Shown: one piece after another, positions 24,398 through 32,593 of the stretch | How positions within the stretch are numbered: position 1 is the first letter of the stretch | How the letters are laid out: each line of letters begins with the position of its first letter | NCBI GenBank assembly: GCA_032052615.1 | Contig: DAMBWF010000005.1 | Location: 216,763 to 280,762 of the forward strand | From: Pseudomonas_T sp032052615 | GTDB taxonomy: Bacteria > Pseudomonadota > Gammaproteobacteria > Pseudomonadales > Pseudomonadaceae | DNA length: 64,000 nucleotides | Direction: 5' to 3' | Program-made: the position numbers and the translations under genes | Notes under the pieces: generated by a model | The model's database searches: none | Told to the model about the DNA's origin: nothing | Seen by the model: the letters and a program-made list of their open reading frames with translations, nothing else

Positions 24398-25579
24398 TTA
24401 CTCACGGTAATATCTGCCGTAGGTGTAAGCGATACTCGTAATACGTAGATCTCGCTGCAGTTCGGCGGGCTCGCGGGTTTGAGCAGCACTCCTCGCGCCA
24501 CTGTCCCTCAAAAACCTGAGGCTAGATCCAAGTAAAACATTCCAATGATCACCACATTCTCCTGAAGAGGTAATAGCCGCATGCACCTGTCTGAGAGCTC
24601 CTTGAACAATATCTCGAATTTGACGAACAGAAAGCCCCGGACGCCCATAGCTAGTCTCCAACATGGGTACTCCCTCATCTTGCTCCGGCAACGGCGATAG
24701 ACCTCGGCTTTTCCGGTAGCGTTTCAGATAGGGCAAGAATTTTGGGTTGACTGCGAGCCTTTGCGACGGCGTGCCTGGAGCATCTAGCACCAGCCACCAC
24801 TTGCCGTCCTCAAGCACGAAGCAATCCATACTTGGACAGTATTCGCCAGATTTTGCGAGATCCGCAGCTCGCAAGTACATAAAAACCGTCGCCGCCACTA
24901 TAAAAAGAGCACGCTCGTCTGTCGGATTGACTACTGCGCGGCACTCTAGAATCCGTAATACATGATATAGCTGGTCTGAACTAAGATATCTGCGAACAGG
25001 GTAAATCCCACTCTCTGCATTTCCATTGTGCGATCGAGACGCAGTGACAGGATTGAGTGCTGCCGCATCTTCTGCATGGAGAAAATTGTAAAAAGAACTA
25101 CAGATGCTGTGTATCTGTCGCAAGGTACCCGTAAACGGTCGATAGGAGTCAGCCTCTGTTTGGCTTCGAATATCGAAAGGTCGCCAGCCTTCGTTAAAAA
25201 TCCAATTCCCATCATCTTGAATAAATCGGACCGCCGGCGAAGCACCGACCCAATTCGAAGGTGGCTTTTTGCAGAAAGAGAGGAACTGTCCAAATTGATC
25301 ACGGTTTAACGTCAACGCCGATTTTCCGGCAAAAACCCAGCTCCAAAGAAGCAAGCGCTCAACAAATGTACGGTAATTACCGAAAGTCCCCGGGGCACGG
25401 TTATGGCGCGCAAGGAAGCGCAGGCTCCATTTAAAATCCTTCTCGACATCAAGCTCAGTCGAGAAACTCTTGAGGTAGGCCGCAACACAGGGGTAGCGAG
25501 CATAATACTGCTCGATGCCCAGGACCATTGACTCGGGACCGGCAAAGAGTGGATGCGGGTCTATGGTGTATGCTGGCAT
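24398..25579 (-). CDS. Tyrosine recombinase (GInt-type island integrase)
   Basis: A 393-residue phage-integrase-superfamily protein with a SAM-like core-binding half (residues ~30-160) and a catalytic half. The first arginine region is MYLRAADLAKSGEY and the C-terminal tyrosine region is SIAYTYGRYYRE. The usual HxxR box appears as SLRFLRDSGARS, lacking the histidine, so it is a divergent family member. A truncated paralogue and a repeat array lie downstream. Islands carrying several such paralogous recombinases at one end have been described in Pseudomonas as GInts; here only one is intact, so independent mobility is doubtful. The family is confident, the GInt label an inference. Confidence 0.78.
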   Translation of the reverse strand: MPAYTIDPHPLFAGPESMVLGIEQYYARYPCVAAYLKSFSTELDVEKDFKWSLRFLARHNRAPGTFGNYRTFVERLLLWSWVFAGKSALTLNRDQFGQFLSFCKKPPSNWVGASPAVRFIQDDGNWIFNEGWRPFDIRSQTEADSYRPFTGTLRQIHSICSSFYNFLHAEDAAALNPVTASRSHNGNAESGIYPVRRYLSSDQLYHVLRILECRAVVNPTDERALFIVAATVFMYLRAADLAKSGEYCPSMDCFVLEDGKWWLVLDAPGTPSQRLAVNPKFLPYLKRYRKSRGLSPLPEQDEGVPMLETSYGRPGLSVRQIRDIVQGALRQVHAAITSSGECGDHWNVLLGSSLRFLRDSGARSAAQTREPAELQRDLRITSIAYTYGRYYRE

Positions 25580-25990
25580 CGGAGACTCCAGCGGCCGGTG
25601 GCGAAATCTAGAGTTGCTTTCCGTAACCGTAGCAGAGCATTTCTAGTCTTGTTTTTATTTTTTTTAACCAGTCAAAATTGCTTCAGGAGTCCACTTTTTT
25701 GACTGTATATCGGCGGGCAACGAAAGGGTCTCCAGGATCCTGCAGCTTCCATATCATTGATTAATCTGTATTTTTTTTGAGCAAGATTTGTCTCTTTTAT
25801 TGTCAGGAGCCACACAGAGCTTACCAGCGGGCCAGGGAGACGTGTGCGAAAGGAAGCTTATATAGAATTTAACATAATATACATTATGCGAAGTAGAATC
25901 GGTGAGGCGATCGGATACTACCTGTCGGTACCTGAACGCGGGCTTCTTCGAAACACCCACGAGCCATGCCTTTTGGGGGCGTCATCTCCT
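25580..25990. other. AT-rich junction without genes
   Basis: About 410 bases between the recombinase and the hddC-like gene, much richer in A/T than either side, with T-runs (25651-25670, 25770-25778) and a dyad CATAAT-ATAC-ATTATG (25873-25888) resembling an operator. I see no convincing gene. This is probably where the copper island meets the biosynthetic region; I found no tRNA or obvious direct repeat marking an attachment site. Confidence 0.5.
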
Positions 25991-26710
25991 TTAAAGGACC
26001 CCGCTCAGGCAGTCGCCGGCACGCGCATAGTCGAGTGGAACGCCGATGTCGATGAAGCGTCCGCTGCACTCCAAGCCCATCAGCTTGGCCCCCTCGTGCA
26101 AGAGTTTCGGGAGTAATTGAGACTCCAGCGAAAGTGCCTGCCCCGGCGGGCTGGGGAAGCTTTCCAGGCACCGTCGGCGCACCCACGAAACGCCACCGTC
26201 GGCAAGATCGCCAAGTTGCCCCCGTTGGCTGGCGAGGGCCGCGATCCGACCATCCCCGGACAGTTCGACTCCGCCATAGCGGTTCGCCTCGGTGGCGCGA
26301 AACAAAGACAGGCACCAATCGGCGTGGTGCTGGCGGGCGAAGCGGTCAAGGCGAGCCAAGTCGACCGCGAAATAAGTATCGCCATTGATCAAGAGAAACG
26401 CCTCCTCCGCCGGATCGAGCTGTCCGTTCGCCAAGAGCAATCCACCCCCCGTTCCCAAGGGCTCTCGCTCTACGGCATAACGCACCTCGCAACCTCGGTA
26501 GCGGTCTCCGAAATGCTCCTGAATGATCGCGTACCGATAGCCCACGGACAGCACGAAGCACTCGATGCCTTGCTCGATCCAGTAGTCCAGCAAGTAATTA
26601 AGGAACGGCCGGCCCGAGATCGGCGCCATGGGCTTGGGTACCGTATCGACCACGCTGCGCAGGCGTGTTCCCAGGCCTCCGGCCAACACGACGGCGCTAC
26701 GCGGGGCCAT
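25991..26710 (-). CDS. hddC: Sugar-1-phosphate nucleotidyltransferase, HddC-like
   Basis: A 239-residue nucleotidyltransferase from the ATG at 26710, which lies two bases after the hddA stop; the longer upstream frame is a shadow of hddA. Motifs: SAVVLAGGLGTRLR (nucleotide binding), PKPMAPISGRPFL, NGDTYFAVDL (metal-binding Asp) and GRFIDIGVPLDYARA near the end. The closest familiar pathway is GDP-D-glycero-alpha-D-manno-heptose synthesis, where HddC follows the kinase HddA, also its neighbour here. It would supply an activated heptose (or related sugar) to the divergent glycosyltransferase operon. The base (GDP or other) cannot be read from the sequence. Confidence 0.8.
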   Translation of the reverse strand: MAPRSAVVLAGGLGTRLRSVVDTVPKPMAPISGRPFLNYLLDYWIEQGIECFVLSVGYRYAIIQEHFGDRYRGCEVRYAVEREPLGTGGGLLLANGQLDPAEEAFLLINGDTYFAVDLARLDRFARQHHADWCLSLFRATEANRYGGVELSGDGRIAALASQRGQLGDLADGGVSWVRRRCLESFPSPPGQALSLESQLLPKLLHEGAKLMGLECSGRFIDIGVPLDYARAGDCLSGVL

Positions 26711-26712
26711 GC

Positions 26713-27705
26713 TCACAACCCGTTGGGTTGGTAGAGCACGACGCGGCTGCCGCCCTGCTCGAACTGGAAAGGCACGTGAATCAGATCGCTCAACGCTTCC
26801 CGGACCTGGGCTTGCAAGGCGGGCCGCACGAACAGCAGCAGGAAACCACCCCCACCGGCGCCCAGCAGCTTGCCGCCCAGGGCGCCGGCGCTTCGGGCGA
26901 TGGCGTACAGGTGGTCCACATCCGTCGTGCTGACCTTGGAAGACAAGCGCTTCTTCAATTGCCAGCTCCGGTCGAGCAAGGTCCCGAAGTCCTCCAAGGG
27001 CGCCTGGCTCTGCAGGATGCCCAGCCCCTCCTCCGCCATCGCCATGATCTGCTTCAGTTCGTCCTGGCGCGAGCGGATGTTGTCGATCTGCGCCTTGGCG
27101 ATCTGGGCGGCGATGCGGGAAAAACCGGTGAAGAACAGCATCAGATGATCGTGTAGTCGCTGCTGGCGCTCGGACGGCAGGACGATCGGCGAAACCGTGA
27201 AGGTGTCGTCCCGATGGAAATCGATGCGGTTGAAGCCCCCGTAGGCCGCGGCGATCTGGTCCTGCGAGCCGACGCTCTCGCCGATGACATTCTGCTCGAC
27301 ATGAATCGCCTGGCGCGCCAGGCATTCGTGGGAGACCTGCTCGCCTCTCAGGGCATACAGCGCATGCAGCAGGCCGACGGTGAAGGAGGAGCTGGAGCCC
27401 ATGCCCGAGCGCGCCGGCAGATCGCCGTCGTGATGCACTTCCAGGCCTTGCCGGCAATCCAGGTACTGGAGTACCGCGCGCACCGAGGGGTGTTGGATTT
27501 CCCCCGGGTCCAGCACGTTTTCGATGGTGGAATAGACGATCCGGTACTTATGGCTGAAGAAAGGTGGCAGGTACCGGCACGTGATATAGCAGTACTTGTC
27601 GATGGAGGTGGAAATCGTCAGTCCACCATGGGCCCTGTACCAGGCCGGGTAATCGGTGCCGCCCCCGAAGAAAGAGATCCGATACGGCGTGCGGGTGATG
27701 ATCAC
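26713..27705 (-). CDS. hddA: GHMP-family sugar kinase, HddA-like heptose 7-phosphate kinase
   Basis: About 330 residues from a GTG at 27703-27705, chosen because VIITRTPYRISFFGGGTDYP aligns with the normal start of HddA proteins; the frame is open upstream to 27876. GHMP motifs: ARSGMGSSSSFTVG (ATP loop, about residues 100-113) and LLGAGGGGFLLLF near the C-terminus. HddA phosphorylates D-glycero-D-manno-heptose 7-phosphate at C1 (alpha). The isomerase GmhA and phosphatase GmhB needed for the same route are not in the window and could come from lipopolysaccharide core synthesis. Divergent from the main operon with a shared 327-base intergenic region. Confidence 0.8.
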   Translation of the reverse strand: MIITRTPYRISFFGGGTDYPAWYRAHGGLTISTSIDKYCYITCRYLPPFFSHKYRIVYSTIENVLDPGEIQHPSVRAVLQYLDCRQGLEVHHDGDLPARSGMGSSSSFTVGLLHALYALRGEQVSHECLARQAIHVEQNVIGESVGSQDQIAAAYGGFNRIDFHRDDTFTVSPIVLPSERQQRLHDHLMLFFTGFSRIAAQIAKAQIDNIRSRQDELKQIMAMAEEGLGILQSQAPLEDFGTLLDRSWQLKKRLSSKVSTTDVDHLYAIARSAGALGGKLLGAGGGGFLLLFVRPALQAQVREALSDLIHVPFQFEQGGSRVVLYQPNGL

Positions 27706-28032
27706 CGCTGCATGCCCATGGGGCGAGGGGCAAAGGCGAAAACGTCTTCCATGGCGTTTGGCTCCGCTGAGGTACGGGCGGATCGGCCGGCACCACGCTG
27801 TCGTTTCACGATCCGGCGGATGTCGTCGATCGGCAGTTGCCTGGACGAGGAAAGCACCGCCTCGGCGCTTTGGCAACTTTTCCGGTAAGAATGATTGCGC
27901 TCCCGAGAACCCCTGCTAGGCTCCTTAGCACTTTTTCTTTCACACGAGGCAGGCTTTCGTATCGGGCGCCCCATGGCATCCTCGCCATGCGAGCTCCATC
28001 TCATTCACCCTTAAGATAGGAGGTCTTGGGCG
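27706..28032. promoter_or_regulatory. Divergent intergenic region of the aminocyclitol cluster
   Basis: 327 bases between the hddA-like gene (leftward) and the radical SAM gene (rightward). It must hold the promoters of both operons. I see a strong ribosome site (ATAGGAGG, 28015-28022) for the rightward ATG at 28033, and the less GC-rich stretch 27885-27955 is a plausible promoter location, but no convincing -35/-10 pair or operator. Confidence 0.4.
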
Positions 28033-29100
28033 ATGAGTAATACCCTTCCGCTTATCCCGCTGGTGTCCAGTTTTCCCGCGACCTACTCCGCCGCCACCCA
28101 GGCGCCCATGCCCCGGGCGATCTACGTGGAACTGACCGACCGCTGCAACCTCACCTGCCCCATGTGCCGGTGCAGCCCGATCCGGGGCAACATCCTGCCC
28201 CTCCCCCTGTTTAAGGAAATGGCGGCCCATCTGTTTCCCAGCGCCGACTTCGTCGACCTCAGGGGCTGGGGGGAAAGCACGATCGTCCCGGGCTTCCTCG
28301 ATTACCTGGATGTCGCCCTCTCCTATCCGGTGAAGGTCAAACTCATCACCAACGCCGTGGTGAAGAAGCCTCTGCTCTGGCAACGCCTGGGCCACGAGGG
28401 CATCACCATTGGCGTTTCCTTCGATGCGGCCGAGCCCGAGCGCTTCCGCGAGCTGCGCGGGGGCGCGGATCTTCATCAAGTACTGGCCAACCTGCGCCTG
28501 CTCACCGAGGCCCAGCGCGAGGCGGGGCACGATCCGGCGGAAAAACTCTACCTGTGCGTCACCATCGGCGGGCGCAACCTGGATCAGATAACGGACATTC
28601 TCGCCCTGGGCATGGAGCTGGGCGTCCGACGCTTCAAGTTCGAGCCGCTGTGGGCGCCAGACGACGATCCGAATCGCCTGGAGCACCATACCGAGCGCGT
28701 GGCACGGGTCATGGAGGACATCCGCGAGCTGCGCGCCCGACACGACCTCTTGATCGAACTATCGGCGGCGCTTTCGGACGAGAGTCTTCGCCACGAGGCC
28801 ACCCGCAAGGTCTGCATCCATCCCTGGCAGTATCTCTACATCAACAGTCGCGGGCGCCTGGGTTTCTGCGATCACCTCAATGGACGCGAGGAATTCACCT
28901 TCGGCAGTTGGCAGGAAGGCGACTTCGAGTCCTTCTGGAACGGCGAGGACATGCGCCAGTTGCGCGCCGAGCACCTGCAACGGTTGGATGGCGAGGCCAT
29001 CAAGCGCTGCGGCGATTGTAACTGGTGCTACGACCGCCGCTACATGGACCTCGAGGACTGGCTCGAGCCGGAATGGGCGAACTACCGGGTGACTGTATGA
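28033..29100 (+). CDS. Radical SAM protein with SPASM-type C-terminus
   Basis: A 355-residue enzyme. The radical SAM cluster site is CNLTCPMC (Cys38, Cys42, Cys45), directly after IYVELTDR. The C-terminal part carries an auxiliary-cluster set: KVCIHPW, LGFCDHLNG and KRCGDCNWCYD. BtrN, the 2-deoxy-scyllo-inosamine dehydrogenase of butirosin synthesis, is a radical SAM enzyme with an auxiliary cluster, and this gene could perform the same oxidation, but it is longer (355 versus about 250 residues) and I see only family-level similarity. First gene of the operon; strong AGGAGG ribosome site; its stop overlaps the next start (ATGA). Confidence 0.82.
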   Translation: MSNTLPLIPLVSSFPATYSAATQAPMPRAIYVELTDRCNLTCPMCRCSPIRGNILPLPLFKEMAAHLFPSADFVDLRGWGESTIVPGFLDYLDVALSYPVKVKLITNAVVKKPLLWQRLGHEGITIGVSFDAAEPERFRELRGGADLHQVLANLRLLTEAQREAGHDPAEKLYLCVTIGGRNLDQITDILALGMELGVRRFKFEPLWAPDDDPNRLEHHTERVARVMEDIRELRARHDLLIELSAALSDESLRHEATRKVCIHPWQYLYINSRGRLGFCDHLNGREEFTFGSWQEGDFESFWNGEDMRQLRAEHLQRLDGEAIKRCGDCNWCYDRRYMDLEDWLEPEWANYRVTV

Positions 29101-29915
29101 ACGAGCGGGACATGACCCTCGACCCGCCCTGGCGCGGGAATTTCTACGATCCCGCCCTGTTCGATGCCAACGCGGGGGATGCCGACGACGCCGCGACCCT
29201 GAACTACTACCTGGAGCACCTGAAAGGAGCCCCCTGCAAGGTCCTGGACGTGGGCTGCGGAACCGGCCGGTTGAGCATGCCGCTGATCGAGCGCGGTCAC
29301 CGGGTACATGGGCTCGAACTGTCCGACAGCATGCTGGGCTACCTGCGGGCCAAGGCCGAGCGCCTGCCCGAGGATAGCCGAGCACGCTTGAGCTGGCGCT
29401 GCGGCAACGTGCTCGAACTCGAGCCCGAGGCCAGCTATGACGTGCTGGTGGCGATGGACGATTTCGTCACCCATTTCGACCTGGACGAACTGGCGCGCTT
29501 CTTTGCCCGGGCCCGCGAATGGCTGATGCCCGGCGGGCGCCTGCTGGCGGACATGCGCGAGCGCGACCCCGCCCGCCTGGAGGTCGCCGCGAGGCCGCTG
29601 CCCAAACCCATGCTCAGCCATGGCCTTTCGGCGGGCATCGCCACCGACGCGGGCCCGGTTCATGCGGCGATGATGGGCTGGGAAGAATACGACCCGGACA
29701 ACCGTTGGCTGGTCAGCCACCAGCTCTTCAGCTTCATCGGTCCCGACGGCATCGAGCAACGGCGCGAATGGAAGACCATCCGCCAGCGCAACCACAGCAA
29801 TGCCGAGTTGCTGGAAGCGGCGCGCTCGGCGGGCTTCGCGCTGGTCGAGAGCATCAGCCGCGAGGGACGAGCACCATCCGAGCAAGGCGGGCTGTTCCAA
29901 TGGGTGCGCCGATGA
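29097..29915 (+). CDS. Class I SAM-dependent methyltransferase
   Basis: A 272-residue methyltransferase. The start ATG at 29097 overlaps the radical SAM stop; the longer upstream frame is a shadow. Motif I is VLDVGCGTGRLSMPL (about residues 53-67), followed by HGLELSDSMLG (acidic residue at the end of strand 2), YDVLVAMDDFVTHF (motif IV region) and MPGGRLLADMRER. Sequence alone does not tell whether O, N or C is methylated. In the operon it is likely a tailoring enzyme acting on the aminocyclitol or a sugar. It does not resemble the 16S rRNA methyltransferases that protect aminoglycoside producers. Confidence 0.85.
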   Translation: MNERDMTLDPPWRGNFYDPALFDANAGDADDAATLNYYLEHLKGAPCKVLDVGCGTGRLSMPLIERGHRVHGLELSDSMLGYLRAKAERLPEDSRARLSWRCGNVLELEPEASYDVLVAMDDFVTHFDLDELARFFARAREWLMPGGRLLADMRERDPARLEVAARPLPKPMLSHGLSAGIATDAGPVHAAMMGWEEYDPDNRWLVSHQLFSFIGPDGIEQRREWKTIRQRNHSNAELLEAARSAGFALVESISREGRAPSEQGGLFQWVRR

Positions 29916-31084
29916 CCCGAGGCGACCCGGCTCCACGTGACCCCGACCTAGGTAGCCCTGGCCGGGGCGGCCCTAACCTGGGTGGCCCCAACCCGGGTGG
30001 CCTGGATGTGATCTGGGTAGCGCCGTGTCTGGCCAGCCTGGGCGGCAGCGAATATGCGGTGGCCGCCTTCGCGCGCCTGCTGGTCGGCTCCGGCCATCGC
30101 CTGCGCCTGTTGACTGGACCGACGGTCCATCCGGCGTGGCGCAACGCGTTGCAGTTGCCGCGCCTGCAAGTGATCGAGCATGAGAACGATGCGCCGCAAG
30201 CCCTGTGCGACCGCCTGGAGTCGTTGCTGCGGGAGCGCCCCGCCGACCTGGTGCAGTTCATGCCCATCGAAGCCCATTGCCTGGCCTGGTTGGAACGCGG
30301 CGTGGCGACGCCCGTGATCGGCTGGGAACCCACCGACCTGAGCCCCCGTTGCTGGTGGCTGCCCGTCGAACTGAAGCAGGCCATCCACCGGCTGGCGGGA
30401 TTGCTGACCCTCAATCCCGGCGCCTTGCGTCATGCGCGGGAGGATTATGGTTACCGAGGGCCTGTCCAGCTCCTGCCCAACGCTCTCCTCGGCTCCCCTC
30501 GCCTTTGCGAGCCTCGCTTCCCGCCGGACGCCGCCATCTTCGCCTGTATCGCCCGGCTCTCGGCGGAGAAGGGGCTGGAATTTCTTCTGGCGGCCTTCGC
30601 CCTGCTTTCCCGCGAGTGCCGGCGCGCGCGGCTGCACATCTGGGGGGACGGCGAAGACGGCCCTCGGCTGCGGCAGCTCGCCTGCATGCTCGGCATCGAT
30701 GCGCGGGTGCATTGGGAAGGAGCGTTCGACCCCGTCGAGGACATCGAGAGAATTGCCCTGGGGGCCCAGGTATTCGTCCTGTCTTCGCTGTTCGAAGGTG
30801 CGCCGGTGGCCTTGCTGGAACTCGTCGCCCGGGGCCGTCCGGTAGCCGCCTCCGCCACGACCGGGGCCCGTTGGGTCTGCGGCGATGACTATCCCTGGCT
30901 GGCGCCCGTCGGCGATACCCGCGCCCTGGCGGATGCCATGCTGGCCCTGCTGGAACCCGAGACCGCGAGCCGGGCCGGCCAGCGCCTTCGCGAACACCAC
31001 GCGCAACGGTTCGGCGCGCGCCAGTCCCTGGATGCCTTGCTGGACCTGTATGGGCAGGCGCTGCGGCCGGAGGGCTTACCATGA
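29912..31084 (+). CDS. GT4-family glycosyltransferase
   Basis: A 390-residue retaining GT-B enzyme from the ATG at 29912 (ATGA overlap with the previous stop). The N-terminus has an unusual Gly/Pro repeat (about residues 11-26, GxPNxGG units). The C-terminal domain shows IARLSAEKGLEFLLAAF and the nucleotide-binding EX7E motif in FEGAPVALLELVARGRP. In 2-deoxystreptamine pathways a GT4 enzyme (BtrM/NeoM) puts GlcNAc onto 2-deoxystreptamine and a PIG-L deacetylase then removes the acetyl group; here the next gene is a PIG-L protein. The same role is therefore proposed but unproven. Confidence 0.83.
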   Translation: MTRGDPAPRDPDLGSPGRGGPNLGGPNPGGLDVIWVAPCLASLGGSEYAVAAFARLLVGSGHRLRLLTGPTVHPAWRNALQLPRLQVIEHENDAPQALCDRLESLLRERPADLVQFMPIEAHCLAWLERGVATPVIGWEPTDLSPRCWWLPVELKQAIHRLAGLLTLNPGALRHAREDYGYRGPVQLLPNALLGSPRLCEPRFPPDAAIFACIARLSAEKGLEFLLAAFALLSRECRRARLHIWGDGEDGPRLRQLACMLGIDARVHWEGAFDPVEDIERIALGAQVFVLSSLFEGAPVALLELVARGRPVAASATTGARWVCGDDYPWLAPVGDTRALADAMLALLEPETASRAGQRLREHHAQRFGARQSLDALLDLYGQALRPEGLP

Positions 31085-31803
31085 ACCGCGAGCCCAGGCC
31101 CTTGCTGCTTTCGCCCCATTGCGACGACATCGCCTACTCCCTGGCCGGACAGATCCTTGCCGGCGATCTCCTGGTCAGCGCCGAGACCGGGGCCCCGCCG
31201 CACCTGCTCACCCTGTTCTCACAAAGTACCTTCGCCCCTTACGCGCCGGGTAGCGTCGACAGGAGGCGGATCACGGCCTTGCGCCTGGCGGAGGACGGCG
31301 CCTTCTGCCAAGCCCTCGGCCTGACCCATGACTGGCTGCCCCTGGCGGAAGCGCCCCTGCGGGGCTACCCCGACGTGGACTCGCTGTTCGTCGAGGCGGA
31401 ACAGGCCTCGCGCGACCCGGTCCTGGAAGAGCTGACCCGGCGCCTGGCGAGCCAGGCCGAGCGCTCGCCGCCGACCCGGGTGTATGCGCCATTGGGCATC
31501 GGTGGCCATGTGGACCACCTAGTGACCCGGCTGGCCGCGCAGCGGGTATTCGACGGGCACTGCCCCCTCTACTTCTACGAAGACCTGCCCTACGCCGGAG
31601 AACTGGCCCCCGGAGAGCGGGAAGGTGCCCTCGCCTCGTGCGCCCGTGGCCTCCGCCCCTGGCTGACGCCGCTAGGCGACTGGTTGCGGGAAAAGGTGGC
31701 GCTGCTGATGGGCTATCGCTCCCAGGTGGCGGAGAAGGATATTCAGTCGGTGGTCACTCACGCTTTTCACATAGGAGGTGAACGTGTCTGGAGCGGTAGC
31801 TGA
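31081..31803 (+). CDS. PIG-L/LmbE-family N-deacetylase
   Basis: A 240-residue zinc-dependent deacetylase. The metal motif is LLLSPHCDDIAYSLAG (His13, Asp15, Asp16; family consensus HPDD), and a later His pair is GGHVDHLVTR. The family includes BtrD and NeoD, which deacetylate 2'-N-acetylparomamine. It starts at an ATGA overlap with the glycosyltransferase stop, so the two proteins are made together, as expected of sequential steps. The substrate is inferred from context. Confidence 0.82.
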   Translation: MNREPRPLLLSPHCDDIAYSLAGQILAGDLLVSAETGAPPHLLTLFSQSTFAPYAPGSVDRRRITALRLAEDGAFCQALGLTHDWLPLAEAPLRGYPDVDSLFVEAEQASRDPVLEELTRRLASQAERSPPTRVYAPLGIGGHVDHLVTRLAAQRVFDGHCPLYFYEDLPYAGELAPGEREGALASCARGLRPWLTPLGDWLREKVALLMGYRSQVAEKDIQSVVTHAFHIGGERVWSGS

Positions 31804-32593
31804 TATCTGCGTCCTGACGTTTGCGGTCGATCGACCCGAGGCCCTGGCCCGTTGCATCGCCAGCGTGGCGGCGCAACGGGGGCCGGTGCGTATTCTCCAC
31901 CGGGTATTGTCCGAACGGATCGACGCCTTGCGCAGGCATCCCAGCCTGGCGCCCTGGGTCGACGCGGTGCAGTGGCGTCCCCTGGCCGGCGAACCCTTCC
32001 AGGGTGCCTCTTCGCCTCGCATGGCGAGCCTGCGGCAAGCGGCGCTGGCCGAGGTCGAAACGCCCTGGGTGGCGTTCCTCGACGATGACAACGCCGTGGA
32101 ACCGGAACATTTCGTCTCGCTCCTGCGACTGGCCAACGAGCGGGACCTGGAGGCGGTCCATTCCTGGCGCGCCGTGCTCAACCCGGACGGCACGCCGTTC
32201 CTGTTCGGCCATTACCCCTGGCACGACGACCCCGCCATCGCGGGATCGCTGTACCGCTGGTGCCTCGAGCATGGCGTGGTCACGCCCGGCAGCCCGGTGA
32301 TGCGCGACGGCAGGCGGGGCGGCGACGATTTCTCGGGCCCGGCCACCGTGGATATGAACGAGTGGCTGCTACGCACCGCCTGCCTGCGCCGGGTCGGCTT
32401 CGACACCGCCTTCGATCCGAGCGAGATCGATCTGCGCGTCGGCGAGGACGACAAACTGTTCCGCCGCCTGATCGCCCATGGCGTCTCCTTCGCCTGCAGC
32501 GAGCGCCCCACCCTTCGCTATTTCCTCGGAGGCGTTTCCAACCTCCGGCTGACCAGCGGCCCTACCCAGGCCGCGACGGGAGCATGCTCATGA
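31784..32593 (+). CDS. GT2-family glycosyltransferase
   Basis: About 269 residues from a GTG at 31784, chosen over the GTG at 31778 because the ribosome site AGGAGG (31773-31778) sits at correct spacing. The gene overlaps the deacetylase 3' end by 20 bases. GT-A features: ICVLTFAVDRPEALARCIAS at the N-terminus, the metal-binding FLDDDNAVEPEHF, and the acceptor-side acidic motif VGEDDKLFRRL. It would add a second sugar; an activated heptose made by the HddA/HddC-like pair is a reasonable donor, but this is a guess. Confidence 0.82.
   Translation: MSGAVADICVLTFAVDRPEALARCIASVAAQRGPVRILHRVLSERIDALRRHPSLAPWVDAVQWRPLAGEPFQGASSPRMASLRQAALAEVETPWVAFLDDDNAVEPEHFVSLLRLANERDLEAVHSWRAVLNPDGTPFLFGHYPWHDDPAIAGSLYRWCLEHGVVTPGSPVMRDGRRGGDDFSGPATVDMNEWLLRTACLRRVGFDTAFDPSEIDLRVGEDDKLFRRLIAHGVSFACSERPTLRYFLGGVSNLRLTSGPTQAATGACS

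Noticed and set aside
25844..26116. Small plus-strand open frame at the island junction
   Set aside because: Its second half is antisense to the hddC-like gene and the first half has no recognisable feature.
29097..29915. Aminoglycoside-resistance 16S rRNA methyltransferase
   Set aside because: The sequence reads as a general class I small-molecule methyltransferase; none of the features of rRNA methylases of producers was recognised.
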